A DNA stretch of 64,000 nucleotides from Nocardia cyriacigeorgica (lineage in GTDB: Bacteria > Actinomycetota > Actinomycetes > Mycobacteriales > Mycobacteriaceae): assembly GCF_010868145.1 (NCBI RefSeq), contig NZ_JAAGUY010000004.1, positions 57,481-121,480 on the forward strand, written 5' to 3'. The notes beneath the pieces are model-generated. The model was given only the letters and a program-made list of their open reading frames with translations, was not told the DNA's origin and did not search any database. Positions 1 through 9,464 of the stretch are shown here, piece after piece. Both the position numbers and the translations under genes were made by a program. The stretch's first letter is position 1; every line of letters starts with the position of its first letter.

Positions 1-1
1 C

Positions 2-73
2 GATGGCGACTTCCCCGACGATCTGGCCGAACGCGCGGTCGACCTGCTGATGAGCGGACTCGCGCCGCGCTGA
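2..73 (+). CDS. C-terminal end of a truncated gene (possibly a TetR regulator)
   Basis: An open frame enters from the left edge and stops with TGA at 71-73, giving a 23-residue tail ending in LLMSGLAPR. The pattern of acidic residues followed by a leucine-rich helix and GLxP is common at the C-terminus of TetR-family regulators, but the fragment is too short to be sure. The 200 bases that follow, up to the next start, show no convincing gene. Confidence 0.45.
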   Translation, partial: DGDFPDDLAERAVDLLMSGLAPR

Positions 74-275
74 GCGCCGGCCGCGGGCGGCAATTGTCCT
101 CGATCCCGAGACCATGCGCACCCGGCCGATCGAGAACACGCCGCGTATTTCGGAAACTCTCAGGTTCACCGACCATGATGTGAGCCGTGCCCACTGAGGC
201 CGGAATCCCGCGTCCGGCTCTACCATCAGGGCAGCAGGCAACGCGAAAGCGAGCGAAAGGCGTGGTGAACGCACG

Positions 276-1070
276 GTGAGCAACAAACCGGGTCGGAAGA
301 ATCCGCTGGCGGCAGCCGAGCGCGCCGACCGCAACCGCAAGATCGCGATCCAGGTGGGCGTCGCGGCGGTGCTGGTCGCCCTCGTCGCCGCGATCGGCGT
401 CGGAATCGCCATGCGCGGCTCCGACGACGAGGATCTCGGGGCCATCCCCAGCGTGATCGCCGGAAACCCGACCGCGACGAGTCCGGGCGCCGCGCCGGTG
501 GAGGCTCAGGACCCGGTGGCCTCCACCGGAGCAATCCGCGTCGGCAATCCGGACGCGAAGGTGACCGTGCGGGTGGTCGCCGATATACAGTGCCCGATCT
601 GCAAGCTGTTCGAAGAAGCCAACGGTCAGGTGCTCGCCGACGGCGTCGCCAACGGCACCATCAACGTCGAATACAACATCGCCTCGTTCCTCGATCAGAT
701 GTCGACGACCGACTTCTCCTCCCGCAGCGCCAACGCGGCCTACTGCGTCACCGACACCGGCGTCGACAAGTTCCAGGCCTGGTTGCAGGCCATGTTCGCC
801 CAGCAGCCGCCCGAGGGTGGCGCCGGCCTGCCGGATGAAAAGCTGATCGAGATCGCGCAGTCGGTCGGATACACCGATCCGAGCATCGCGCAGTGCGTCA
901 CCGACCGTAAGTACGACAAGTTCGTACAGGCCAAGTCGAAGAAGCTGCTCGACGAGGGCATCGAGGGCACGCCCACCATCTTCGTCAACGGTGAGCAGGT
1001 CCAAACGCGTGAGGCGTTGTTCACGCCGGCCGGGTTGGCTCCGGTGATCGCGGAGGCCGCGGGCCAGTGA
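276..1070 (+). CDS. Membrane-anchored DsbA-like thioredoxin-fold disulfide oxidoreductase
   Basis: 264 residues. A short basic cytoplasmic tail precedes one membrane segment (about 23-46), then a Pro/Ala-rich linker, then a DsbA-family thioredoxin fold facing the outside. The redox motif CPIC is at about 106-109 and the cis-proline loop (EGTPTIF) at about 231-237; two further cysteines lie in the helical insert. By family it should introduce disulfides into exported proteins. The start is GTG, with GAAAGG about 15 bases upstream. The next gene, a VKOR homologue, starts at 1067 inside the last codons, so the two are almost certainly translationally coupled; VKOR proteins reoxidise DsbA-like partners in actinobacteria. 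The family call is firm; substrates are unknown. Confidence 0.9.
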   Translation: MSNKPGRKNPLAAAERADRNRKIAIQVGVAAVLVALVAAIGVGIAMRGSDDEDLGAIPSVIAGNPTATSPGAAPVEAQDPVASTGAIRVGNPDAKVTVRVVADIQCPICKLFEEANGQVLADGVANGTINVEYNIASFLDQMSTTDFSSRSANAAYCVTDTGVDKFQAWLQAMFAQQPPEGGAGLPDEKLIEIAQSVGYTDPSIAQCVTDRKYDKFVQAKSKKLLDEGIEGTPTIFVNGEQVQTREALFTPAGLAPVIAEAAGQ

Positions 1071-1633
1071 TCGCGGCCGCCCCCAGATCCGCCTGGGTTC
1101 TGCTGATCAGTGGTCTGGCCGGCTGGATCGCGTCGTTCACACTGACCGTCGAGCGGTTCAAGCTGTTCGTCGATCCCGCTTATCAGCCCTCGTGCAGCCT
1201 CAACCCCGTCCTGTCCTGCGGTTCGGTGATGACCACCGACCAGGCCGCGCTGTTCGGGTTCCCCAATCCGATCATCGGCGTGGCAGGGTTCGCGGTGGTC
1301 GTCACCCTCGCAGTGCTGTCGGTGGCCAGCGTGGCGATGCCGCGCTGGATCTGGATCGGACTGTGGCTCGGCACCATCGCGGGCACGGTCTTCATCTGCT
1401 GGCTGATCTTCCAGAGCCTGTACCGCATCGGCGCACTCTGCCCGTACTGCATGGTCGTATGGGCGATCATCACCCCACTGCTCGCCGCGGTCACCCAGAC
1501 GCTGTGGGGCGGTTCACGAGGACCCATGCGGGTCGTCGCGGAATGGCGGTGGACGTTCGTCGCGCTGTTCTACGCGATAGTCCTGCTCCTGATCTTCCTC
1601 CGCTTCCAGGACTACTGGCTGTCGCTGGTCTGA
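1067..1633 (+). CDS. Vitamin K epoxide reductase (VKOR) family membrane protein
   Basis: 188 residues with four or five membrane segments. It carries the two VKOR cysteine pairs: a loop pair C43/C51 (CSLNPVLSC) and the active-site pair in CPYC (C124, C127). In actinobacteria VKOR homologues pass electrons from DsbA-like proteins to menaquinone, replacing DsbB. The GTG start overlaps the stop of the DsbA-like gene (GTGA), which supports a two-gene redox operon. Length is normal for a stand-alone bacterial VKOR; the thioredoxin partner is the separate upstream gene rather than a fused domain. Confidence 0.9.
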   Translation: MIAAAPRSAWVLLISGLAGWIASFTLTVERFKLFVDPAYQPSCSLNPVLSCGSVMTTDQAALFGFPNPIIGVAGFAVVVTLAVLSVASVAMPRWIWIGLWLGTIAGTVFICWLIFQSLYRIGALCPYCMVVWAIITPLLAAVTQTLWGGSRGPMRVVAEWRWTFVALFYAIVLLLIFLRFQDYWLSLV

Positions 1634-1699
1634 TCGGTCGTTCGACGCGCCGACCCCCGCCGGAGCACGTGGCACCGCGCGGTGGGTGAGGCGGCGCCG

Positions 1700-2092
1700 T
1701 CAGGGCATGTCCAGCACACTGGCCGGAACCCCGTAGGGCAGAAACCGCACGCGACGGTGCGTATCGGTGTTGTCGCGGTGGGCACGCAGTGCTTCGAGCT
1801 CACTTGGAAAGACCTGGTCCACCCTGGCCTCGCCGTTGTCGTCGATGCCGTAGATCGCCCACACCCCGCTGCCGGTCGCACCCGTGGTCTCGCCCTCCGG
1901 CTTCGGCGGATGCGATGGTTGCGGCTGCACGAACTGACCGAGCAGCGACGCCAGTGAGCCGAGGCTCGCGTTATCCGCCCGATCCAGGTATTCGCCCGCT
2001 TTCCCGAGCAGGTCGCGCAGCTCGCTACCCGCCCCGCGCAGTGCGCGTTCGAAATCTTCCGGATCGATTCCGAAAGGCCCGTTGGCTGGCAT
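1700..2092 (-). CDS. Conserved hypothetical protein (130 aa)
   Basis: No family name can be given. The first 55 residues look helical and polar, a Pro/Gly linker follows, and the C-terminal half (WAIYGIDDNGEARVD and onward) looks like a small beta-rich domain ending in FLPYGVPASVLDMP. There is no signal peptide or membrane segment. The start is supported by GAAGGAG eight bases before ATG. It lies 90 bases downstream of the HtrA-like protease on the same strand, so co-transcription is possible. Base composition matches the neighbours, so it looks like a native gene. Confidence 0.7.
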   Translation of the reverse strand: MPANGPFGIDPEDFERALRGAGSELRDLLGKAGEYLDRADNASLGSLASLLGQFVQPQPSHPPKPEGETTGATGSGVWAIYGIDDNGEARVDQVFPSELEALRAHRDNTDTHRRVRFLPYGVPASVLDMP

Positions 2093-2182
2093 CAGATGTG
2101 CTCCTTCGGACTAGTTGAGCGCTGAGTCCTCAGTGTCCTCGCGAAACACCGTCTTCGCCAGGGTCGCCCGCCGGCACGCTCG

Positions 2183-3346
2183 CTAGTTGGGCGTGCCCGC
2201 CGCAAGGACGACACGGACCGTGCGCTCGCCGCCGGGACCGGTGACCCGCAGTTCGATGACATCGTTGGGTTTGAGTTTGTTGATCGCCGCGCGCAGCGCG
2301 CGGGCCGTGGTGATGGCGCGGCCGTCAATCGCGGAGATGATCTCGCCGTCGGCCAGCCCGGCGTCGTGGGCGGGCAGGCCGTAGATGGCGACGTCGACCC
2401 GTGCGCCGCTCGGACGAGCATCGGAGATCAGCACGCCGAGAGTGGCGGTGGGGCCGATATGGACGGTCTCGGTGGGTGTGCCCGAACGGATCTGGCGGAC
2501 CACCCGCATGGCGGTATCGATCGGCACGGCGTAGCCGACCGGCGGGCGCTGGGCTTGCGTAGCGGGGTCGTCGTCGTCATGGTCGCCGGAGGCAGCCGCG
2601 ATAACGCCGATCACCGCGCCCGCGTGGTCGGCCAGCGCGCCACCGGATTGACCCGAACTCACCGCCGCGGTGATCTCCACCATGCCGGTCAGCGCTTTGC
2701 GGGACAGGTCAGCGGAATTCAACGCCAGGATGGTGCTGTCCAGATCCGAGATGCGCCCGGCTACCGCAGTCGGTGCGCCGGTACCGCCGGCATTGCCGAT
2801 GGCCAGCACCTCATCGCGTAACCGCACCCCCGACGAAGTGCCGATCCGGGCCGTGGTCAGGTCGGCCGCGCCCACCAAATCGAGCAGGGCGATATCGGTG
2901 CTGGAGTCGTATCCGAGCACCTCCGCTTCATAGACCAGACCGTCGGAGACCCGGGTGACCTTCACCGTCTCGGCGCCCTTGACCACATGGTGGCTGGTGA
3001 GTACCTGACCGTCTGCGGTCAGCACGATGCCCGAACCCGCCGCCCCTGCCCCGAACGGCCTGGTCGAGGCGTTGATATTGACCAGCACCGGTTCCATTCC
3101 GGCCGCTACGGCCACCGGGTCCAGCGGTGGACGCGGCTCGACCACGGCGGGCGCTGCGGCGGGTACCCGTTCCAGCGTCGGCCAGCCCGGCAGCTCGCCG
3201 CGATATCCCAGGAAGGCCGCGGCTGCCAGGATTGCCGCGACGATGGCTGCGCCGACCCGGCCCGCACCACCCCGCCGGCGGGGACGTTCATCCCGCCGGT
3301 AATCGCGCGAATCATGCCAGTCGCCGTCCATGCGCCTCCGCTTCAC
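2183..3346 (-). CDS. HtrA/DegP-like trypsin-PDZ serine protease, membrane anchored
   Basis: 387 residues. An Arg-rich cytoplasmic N-terminus leads to one membrane segment (about 31-48), then a trypsin-like domain and a C-terminal PDZ domain (about 290-385). The catalytic triad is visible: His in SHHVVKG (about 120), Asp in DIALLDL (151) and Ser in GQSGG (234). It should degrade or sense misfolded proteins outside the membrane. The start is uncertain: this GTG has no clear ribosome site, while an ATG at 3331 (five codons in) has GGAGG only three bases upstream. The gene lies between a conserved hypothetical and an AI-2E/PerM-family gene on the same strand. Confidence 0.88.
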   Translation of the reverse strand: MKRRRMDGDWHDSRDYRRDERPRRRGGAGRVGAAIVAAILAAAAFLGYRGELPGWPTLERVPAAAPAVVEPRPPLDPVAVAAGMEPVLVNINASTRPFGAGAAGSGIVLTADGQVLTSHHVVKGAETVKVTRVSDGLVYEAEVLGYDSSTDIALLDLVGAADLTTARIGTSSGVRLRDEVLAIGNAGGTGAPTAVAGRISDLDSTILALNSADLSRKALTGMVEITAAVSSGQSGGALADHAGAVIGVIAAASGDHDDDDPATQAQRPPVGYAVPIDTAMRVVRQIRSGTPTETVHIGPTATLGVLISDARPSGARVDVAIYGLPAHDAGLADGEIISAIDGRAITTARALRAAINKLKPNDVIELRVTGPGGERTVRVVLAAGTPN

Positions 3347-3542
3347 CCGCAGCCGATCAACCTATTGTCTCCCGAGCGTCGCCATTGAGGCCCGCTAATT
3401 CCGGTGGTACAGCGGTGAGCTGCGGGAATCGGCTGAGATCGCGGGATTCCACGCGCGTGATCGGCCGGCTCCTCGCTGGGGTCCGAGGTCTCCGGCAACC
3501 GGGCGGGCGGCGATCGACCCCTGGGCGGGCGGAGAACAGCAA

Positions 3543-4721
3543 TCAACCGGATTTGCCGCGACGCAGGCGGATCAGCCGATGATGCGGCCGTTCGGGCTTG
3601 GGCAACGGCGGTGGGGCGTTCCCCGTCGGAACCTCGACGTCGTAGCGGCGGATGTATGCACCCGCGAACGCCTGCAAAGTGGCGGTAACCGGGATGGCCA
3701 GCAATGCCCCGGTCGGCCCCAGGATGGCGGCGCCGGCGAGTACCGCGCCGAAGGCGACAGCCGGATGCATATCGAGGGTGGTGGCGGTGATCCTCGGTTG
3801 CAGCACGTAGTTCTCGAACTGCTGGTAGAGGATGATGAAGCCGAGCACCCACAGGCCATCCGGCGGGTTGTTGACCACGGCGACGATCACCGGCAGCGCA
3901 CCGGCCAGATAGGTGCCGACGGTCGGGATGAACTGTGAGACCACACCGACCCACAGCGCCAGCGCGAACGCCGACGGTACGTCGAACACCCGCAGCATGA
4001 TGTAGTGCGCCAGCGTCGACACCAGCGCGAGCAGCCCACGCGAGTAGATGTAGCCGCCGGTCTTCTCCACCGCGATATCCCAGGTCCGCAACACATGCCG
4101 TTGTTTGCTCGGCGGCAGCAGCGAGCAGACAGCGTTGCGGAATCGCGGGCCGTCGGCAGCGAAGTAGTAGGTGAACAGCAGTACGCCCAAGGCCTGGAAC
4201 AACGCGGCCACCGCGGTGGTGCCGATGCCCCACACGTTCCCCGCCAGCCCGACCGCATAGCCCTCGAGGTTGGAACTCCACTCGGTGGCGTACTTCTCGA
4301 TATCGTCGCCGGACATATCGGTTTTGAAGGTCTTGTTGAAAAGATCGACCGCTTCGTCGGCGTACCGCGGAGCATTCTCGACCAGCGTGGTGACCTGCTC
4401 GACCAGCAACGACCCCAGCGTCCACACGAATGCGACGACCACGAGCAGCAACGTCATAAACACCACGCCGGTGGCCGGGCCGCGCCGCCAGCCATGCCTG
4501 GCCAGCCAATTCACCGCCGGCTCGATGGCGAAGGCCAGGAACAGCGACACCATCAGCACCGTCAGCAGCCCCTGCAACTGCTGTAGCAGCCAGAACGTCG
4601 CGACGAATCCCGCCACCGTCGCCGCCGCGAGCAGGAACGCACGCAACAGCCACGGGGGCGGATTCAGCTGACCCGCGGAATCGGGCCTGTCTGCTTGCTT
4701 CTGGTCGTCCTCGGCAGCCAC
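3543..4721 (-). CDS. AI-2E/PerM-family membrane transporter
   Basis: 392 residues. It has the layout of the AI-2E exporter-like (PerM/YdiK) family: two N-terminal membrane helices (about 27-70), a third helix, a soluble helical section with VENAPRYADEAVDLF, then several C-terminal helices including the conserved IPTVGTYLAGALPVIVA and QQFENYVLQPR stretches. The substrate of most members is not known; some export signalling molecules or act as Na+/H+ antiporters, so no substrate is assigned. The C-terminal tail is basic and Pro-rich. About 200 bases separate it from the protease gene. Confidence 0.85.
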   Translation of the reverse strand: MAAEDDQKQADRPDSAGQLNPPPWLLRAFLLAAATVAGFVATFWLLQQLQGLLTVLMVSLFLAFAIEPAVNWLARHGWRRGPATGVVFMTLLLVVVAFVWTLGSLLVEQVTTLVENAPRYADEAVDLFNKTFKTDMSGDDIEKYATEWSSNLEGYAVGLAGNVWGIGTTAVAALFQALGVLLFTYYFAADGPRFRNAVCSLLPPSKQRHVLRTWDIAVEKTGGYIYSRGLLALVSTLAHYIMLRVFDVPSAFALALWVGVVSQFIPTVGTYLAGALPVIVAVVNNPPDGLWVLGFIILYQQFENYVLQPRITATTLDMHPAVAFGAVLAGAAILGPTGALLAIPVTATLQAFAGAYIRRYDVEVPTGNAPPPLPKPERPHHRLIRLRRGKSG

Positions 4722-4765
4722 CCCGACAAATTACCCAGGCGCGAGCGGCAGTACCGTCCGACGCG

Positions 4766-5818
4766 TCACATGGTCGCGACGTCGATCACGAAGCGATACC
4801 GCACATCGCTGGCGACCACGCGGTCGTAGGCGCCGTCGATTTCGTCGGCGGCGATGACCTCGATCTCGGCGCCGATACCGTGCGCGGCACAGAAATTCAG
4901 CATCTCCTGGGTCTGGGCGATGCCGCCGATCATCGAACCCGACAGCGAACGGCGGTAACCGGCCAACGTCATCGGCCGGACCGACAGCGGCTGTTCCGGC
5001 AGGCCGAGGATCACCAGGGTGCCGTCGAGGGCGAGTAGGCGCAGGTAGGAGTCGATCGGCAGATCGGCAGAGACGGTATTGATGATCAGGTCGAATTTCC
5101 CGCGCAGTTCGCGGAAGGTCTGCTTGTCGCTGGTGGCGTAGTAGTGGTGCGCGCCGAAACGTTTGCCGTCGTCCTGCTTGCTCAGCGAATGGCTGAGCAC
5201 CGTGACCTCGGCGCCGAGAGCCGCCGCGATCTTGACCCCGACATGCCCGAGCCCGCCCATGCCGATGATGGCGACCTTCTTGCCCGGACCGGCCTGCCAG
5301 TGCCGCAACGGGGAGAACAGCGTGATGCCCGCGCACAGCAGCGGCGCGGCGACATCGAGGTCGATACCTTCCGGGATGGCGAGCACGAAGTTCTCGGTGA
5401 CCACGACCTGGGTGGCGTAGCCGCCGAGGGTGAACCCGCCGGGCTGCACCGTCTCCGGCACCGTCGAGTTGTAGGTCATGGTCGACCCGCCGGTGCAGTA
5501 CTGCTCTTCACCGGCCAGACAGGCCGCGCAGACGCCACAGGAATCCACCATGCAGCCGACGCCCACCCGATCGCCGACCTTGTGCCTGGTCACCGCCGAC
5601 CCGACCGCCGCGACGATGCCCGCGATCTCATGCCCTGGCACGCACGGATAATTCGCCCCACCCCACTCGTTGCGCGCGGTGTGGATGTCGGAGTGACAGA
5701 TCCCCGCGTACTTGATGTCGATCAGCACATCGTGCGGGCCCAGCTCACGACGTTCGATGGCGACCTTCTCGAACGGCGCGTCCGGACCGGCCATTGCGTA
5801 AGCGGTAGCAGTACTCAT
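4766..5818 (-). CDS. adhC: Zinc-dependent NADP alcohol dehydrogenase (AdhC / cinnamyl alcohol type)
   Basis: 350 residues, a full-length medium-chain dehydrogenase. Catalytic zinc ligands are visible as C41 (GICHSD) and H63-E64 (PGHE); structural zinc cysteines are C94, C97, C100 and C108. The Rossmann motif GMGGLGHVG lies near 181-189. Sequence style matches the mycobacterial AdhC group, NADP-dependent enzymes that interconvert aldehydes and alcohols. It appears monocistronic: the gene upstream is a helicase and about 45 bases separate its stop from the start of the next gene. The physiological substrate is not known. Confidence 0.9.
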   Translation of the reverse strand: MSTATAYAMAGPDAPFEKVAIERRELGPHDVLIDIKYAGICHSDIHTARNEWGGANYPCVPGHEIAGIVAAVGSAVTRHKVGDRVGVGCMVDSCGVCAACLAGEEQYCTGGSTMTYNSTVPETVQPGGFTLGGYATQVVVTENFVLAIPEGIDLDVAAPLLCAGITLFSPLRHWQAGPGKKVAIIGMGGLGHVGVKIAAALGAEVTVLSHSLSKQDDGKRFGAHHYYATSDKQTFRELRGKFDLIINTVSADLPIDSYLRLLALDGTLVILGLPEQPLSVRPMTLAGYRRSLSGSMIGGIAQTQEMLNFCAAHGIGAEIEVIAADEIDGAYDRVVASDVRYRFVIDVATM

Positions 5819-5942
5819 GCGTCCATGCCTACCGCCGCATGCATGTGTTTGCCAACCTCACCCGTCCTGCGACGGCGTGGGTCGGGACCTTATCGGCACA
5901 AGAGCGCGGCAGGCACCGAGCAAAACCCTGTGGGTAGCCGAC

Positions 5943-7676
5943 CTACCCTGCCGCGCGGGTGGCGCGGCGGGGGCGACGCTGACGAGTGCCGGCGGCCGGG
6001 GCCGAGTCCTCGAACCGGCGATGGTTGTCGGCAGTGTGGCCGCGGGCGTTGGTACCGCGCGCGGCACCGGACCGGTCCGAACGACCGGGCGCGCGGTGGC
6101 TACCGGCGGCGTCGTGGGAGTGGTCGCTGTGGCGGCCCGGTTGCCTGGTGCGGCCCTGTCCGTCGGCGTGGCGGGCTTCCCCCGCACCGCGGGCACCACC
6201 GCGCCGGTTGCCCTGTCCGGCGGCGCGGTTGCCGTGGTCGGTGGAACGATCGTCGTGCACGCCGGCTTGGCGGCCACCGTTCACCCGGTGCTCGGTGGCC
6301 GCCCGTCCTGTCGCCGGGCGGCCCCGGCGGGCACCGCCGTTGCGTCGTCCGGAGGCCGCGGCGCCACCGCCGCGCTGTTCGGTGACGTTCGCGGCAGCCG
6401 GACGGCTACCTCGGCGCGAACCCCGGCCACCGGAGGTCCGGTTATCGTCGCGATCATCGGTCTGGGCCGCGATCCGGTGCTCGGGCGCGGCAACGGCGCC
6501 GATCAGCGCCGTCACGGCCGGGGAATTCGCGCTCGCACGCTGCGGGGTTGCGGTGATTCCGGCCTTGCGCAGCAGGACGGCGACATCCTTGCGCTGGTCG
6601 GGCAGGACCACCGTGACGACGTCGCCGGAACCGCCCGCGCGCGCGGTGCGGCCGGAACGGTGCAGGTAGGCCTTGTGTTCGGCGGGCGGATCGACGTGCA
6701 CGACCAATTCGACATCGTCGACGTGCACGCCGCGGGCCGCGATATCGGTCGCGACGAGCACGCGGGTGGTGCCGTCGGCGAAGGCGCTCAGGTTACGGTC
6801 GCGGGCCGCCTGGGAGAGATTGCCGTGCAGGTCTGCGGCCGGAATCCCGGAGGCGGTCAGCTGCTTGGCGAGCCTGCGGGCATGGTGTTTGGTCCGCATG
6901 AACAGGATGCGCCTGCCCTCGCCGGACGCCAGTGCGCGCACCAGCTCCTTCTTCGCGTCGGCACCGTCGACCTCGAAGACGTGGTGGGTCATCGTCGGCA
7001 CCGGGCTCGCCGCGGTGTCAACGGAGTGAGTGACCGGCTGGCGCAGGAACCGCTTGACCAGCCGGTCCACCTCATTGTCGAGGGTGGCCGAGAACAACAG
7101 CCGCTGCCCATCGGCGGGCGTCGCGGTCAGGATGCGGGTCACGGCGGGCAGGAAGCCGAGGTCGGCCATGTGGTCGGCCTCGTCGAGGATGCTGATCCGC
7201 ACGGCGTCCAGCGAGACGACGCCCTGTCGCATCAGATCCTCGAGCCTGCCCGGGCAGGCGACGACGATATCGGCGCCCGCGCGCAGATCACGGGTCTGCC
7301 GGTTCACCGGCACCCCGCCGAACACCGTGACCACCCGCAGCCCGCACGGCCGAGCCAGCATCTCGACCGTGGCCGCGATCTGGGTGGCCAGCTCACGGGT
7401 CGGGGCGAGAATCAGACCGGCCGGATGCCCGGGCTTGCTTCTGCCGCCGGCGAGCCGCTCGACCATCGGAATGCTGAACGCGAGGGTTTTGCCGCTGCCG
7501 GTCTTACCGCGCGCGAGCACGTCGCGCCCAGCCATGGTGTCGGGCAGCGTGGCCGCCTGGATGGGGAACGCCCCGGTGATACCGGCCGCGTTCATTGCGT
7601 CGACCAGCGAAGCACGCACACCGAATTCGGTGAACGAGGAACTCGCGGGCACGGCAGCAGAAGGTGTGTCAGACAT
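5943..7676 (-). CDS. DEAD-box ATP-dependent RNA helicase with long basic tail
   Basis: 577 residues from the ATG at 7676. Helicase motifs appear in order: Q motif (FTEFG...FPIQAATLP), motif I ARGKTGSGKT, motif Ia PTRELA, motif II LDEADH, motif III SAT, and motif VI HRSGRTARAG. After about residue 390 the protein becomes an Arg/Gly/Asn-rich, low-complexity tail, as in cold-shock RhlE/CsdA-type helicases, where such tails bind RNA. An in-frame extension to 7838 exists but encodes unlikely sequence, so the MSDTP start is preferred. The very long open frame on the opposite strand is a GC-rich shadow. Confidence 0.9.
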   Translation of the reverse strand: MSDTPSAAVPASSSFTEFGVRASLVDAMNAAGITGAFPIQAATLPDTMAGRDVLARGKTGSGKTLAFSIPMVERLAGGRSKPGHPAGLILAPTRELATQIAATVEMLARPCGLRVVTVFGGVPVNRQTRDLRAGADIVVACPGRLEDLMRQGVVSLDAVRISILDEADHMADLGFLPAVTRILTATPADGQRLLFSATLDNEVDRLVKRFLRQPVTHSVDTAASPVPTMTHHVFEVDGADAKKELVRALASGEGRRILFMRTKHHARRLAKQLTASGIPAADLHGNLSQAARDRNLSAFADGTTRVLVATDIAARGVHVDDVELVVHVDPPAEHKAYLHRSGRTARAGGSGDVVTVVLPDQRKDVAVLLRKAGITATPQRASANSPAVTALIGAVAAPEHRIAAQTDDRDDNRTSGGRGSRRGSRPAAANVTEQRGGGAAASGRRNGGARRGRPATGRAATEHRVNGGRQAGVHDDRSTDHGNRAAGQGNRRGGARGAGEARHADGQGRTRQPGRHSDHSHDAAGSHRAPGRSDRSGAARGTNARGHTADNHRRFEDSAPAAGTRQRRPRRATRAAG

Positions 7677-8018
7677 GGAGATAACAGGTGCCTTTCCGGC
7701 ATCGGAGCGAGCCGCAGCGTCGCGCAGGACAGGAGTCCTCACCCGATGGTGGCAGCGCCGCGATGACCGGCGCGAAAGGTTGACATCCACGACGGAGTTG
7801 GGATGTGCGCGAACGATCAGCGCACAGAACCCCCGCAACCCTACCCCATCCGCGCCGCCGCTCGCTCCGCCCGAGCCGCGCCGCCTCGCACGCAGGTTCG
7901 GCGGGTGGGCTCCGTCAGGTCAACCCGGTTCCGTTGTCCCGTCGAAGATTTGGGCGATGCCTACCTGCCCTGTGCACATCGCCGCGTTCCAGCTTGCCCG
8001 CACTCAGAGTGACATCAG
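7677..8018. other. 342-base intergenic region, probable helicase leader
   Basis: No credible gene. The region lies upstream of the helicase (leftward) and downstream of the acyltransferase stop. Small open frames here have atypical codon use. A long 5' leader would fit a cold-shock helicase, but no specific RNA element is recognised. Confidence 0.4.
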
Positions 8019-9335
8019 TCACCCACGCAGCGCTCCCGACTCGACGCCGATGCTCTGCAACACCTGAGCCAGCGCCGTCCGCAGCCGTGCTTGCCGCACC
8101 GTGCTGTACAGCGCGGTATCGAATTCGACCTGAACGGTCATGCGATCACCGACGGTGAAGACGGTCAGTTTGGGCGGGATCGTCGGCGCCATCGCGAAGA
8201 TGTCGTCGCGAACGAACGTCAGGCCGGCGGGCAGCGAATGTGCAGGCAGCCGACCGATATTCGACACCGTGAGGCTCGGTCGAGCAGACAGGAGAGCGGC
8301 CATGACCGAGTCGTCGCCGATCGTCTGCGCGGCCAGCATCACCAGGGCATGTTCCCGGCGATCCAGGCTTGCCCGCACCCCGGCCCCCACCGTTCGGCCG
8401 AGTTCGTAGGGATCGGCGCCCGCATCGACCGGCATCACAGTTCCGATGCCGGAAGCCCAGTTGGCGACTGTGCCGACCGGCAGCGGCGGAACCAGCTGTG
8501 AACGCAGATCGGCGGCGTGTCCGAGACTCAGCAGCAGCGGGCCTTCGCCGTCGAGTACCGCACGAAGCGCGACCATCGCAGCCCCGCTGAACAGGCTGTT
8601 GACCGAGATGCGATGCGCGCGGGCGGAGTTGACGAATGCCGCTGTTTCGTCGGGGTCGAGTTCGATACGCACCATCGCGAAGCGGTCGAGTGGATCGATC
8701 GCGCCGACTCGGTCGTGCGGCACCGCGGCGGGAGCGGAATCCGGCCCTGCCATCGCCACCTGCGCGGCAACGGTCGCCGACCACTCCGCCACGGCGGCGC
8801 GATCGACAATATCGGCCATTCGCACATCGGCCGCCGGAGGCAGGTCGCGCTCAGGCGCGGGTCCCGGAGACGACGAACCGGTCAAGTGAGCGGTGTAGCG
8901 CCGCCACAGCTGATCGAGCAGCGCGAACACGGACCGGCCATCGGAGATGCCGTGATGGATGACGAGCACGATCTGCTCGCGGTCATCCTCGCGCAGCAGT
9001 CGCGCCGAGAACAATCCCTCCGACCAGGTCCGTTCCTCGTTGACCAGACGGAAGTACTCGCGCTCACCACCGGCGCACACCTCGAGCTGCGGATGGAAGC
9101 CGTCATCGACGACGAATTGCTTTGCTCCTCCCGCATCGTGCACGACCCTGCTGCGCAGCAGTGGGTGTGCAGCCGCCAGCTCATCGAGCACGAGCCGGAG
9201 TATCCGTTCGTCCACCCGGCCGGTGACGGTGGTTCCGATGTAGAGGGGCATGCCACCGGTGACGACGCTGCCGAATGTGGCACCGGCGGTGAAGTAGGCG
9301 GCTTCGAAGTGTGACAGCGGACGTTGAGCGGTCAT
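8019..9335 (-). CDS. PapA-like acyltransferase (condensation-domain fold)
   Basis: 438 residues. The signature HHxxxDG is present as HHGISDG (H127, H128, D132) in the expected place about 30% into the protein, and the length and N-terminus (PLSHFEAAYF) fit phthiocerol dimycocerosyl transferase (PapA5)-like stand-alone condensation enzymes. These move acyl chains onto hydroxyls of lipids or glycolipids. No polyketide synthase lies nearby, so donor and acceptor are unknown. It is divergent from a TetR gene with a strong shared operator between them (9382-9428), so the TetR protein most likely represses it. Confidence 0.8.
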   Translation of the reverse strand: MTAQRPLSHFEAAYFTAGATFGSVVTGGMPLYIGTTVTGRVDERILRLVLDELAAAHPLLRSRVVHDAGGAKQFVVDDGFHPQLEVCAGGEREYFRLVNEERTWSEGLFSARLLREDDREQIVLVIHHGISDGRSVFALLDQLWRRYTAHLTGSSSPGPAPERDLPPAADVRMADIVDRAAVAEWSATVAAQVAMAGPDSAPAAVPHDRVGAIDPLDRFAMVRIELDPDETAAFVNSARAHRISVNSLFSGAAMVALRAVLDGEGPLLLSLGHAADLRSQLVPPLPVGTVANWASGIGTVMPVDAGADPYELGRTVGAGVRASLDRREHALVMLAAQTIGDDSVMAALLSARPSLTVSNIGRLPAHSLPAGLTFVRDDIFAMAPTIPPKLTVFTVGDRMTVQVEFDTALYSTVRQARLRTALAQVLQSIGVESGALRG

Positions 9336-9381
9336 CGTCGGTCTCGTTTCCGTGCGCAGGGTTGGCTCCCCGACTCAACAT

Positions 9382-9428
9382 ACAGATGTTTCAAACAGTT
9401 GTCAGAAACATGTGTTTGAAACATCTGT
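9382..9428. promoter_or_regulatory. Perfect 16-bp inverted repeat, TetR operator
   Basis: The arms ACAGATGTTTCAAACA (9382-9397) and TGTTTGAAACATCTGT (9413-9428) are exact reverse complements separated by 15 bases. Each arm contains a near-palindrome, GTTTCAAAC or GTTTGAAAC, with centres about 31 bp (three turns) apart, so this probably holds two repressor dimers. A third, smaller repeat, AAACA-TG-TGTTT, lies between. It sits in the 129-bp gap between the acyltransferase and tetR. Confidence 0.75.
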
Positions 9429-9464
9429 CGCAAACGTCTGTACGAGAGTTGCTAGGGTGCGAAG

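Noticed and set aside
3343..4653. A 436-residue frame overlapping the AI-2E/PerM gene on the same strand
   Set aside because: Arg/Gly-rich out-of-frame translation; the in-frame protein has clear membrane helices and family motifs.
5817..7766. A 649-residue open frame on the plus strand opposite the DEAD-box helicase
   Set aside because: It mirrors the helicase codons and is Gly/Ala/Arg-rich without motifs; the minus-strand gene has all helicase motifs.
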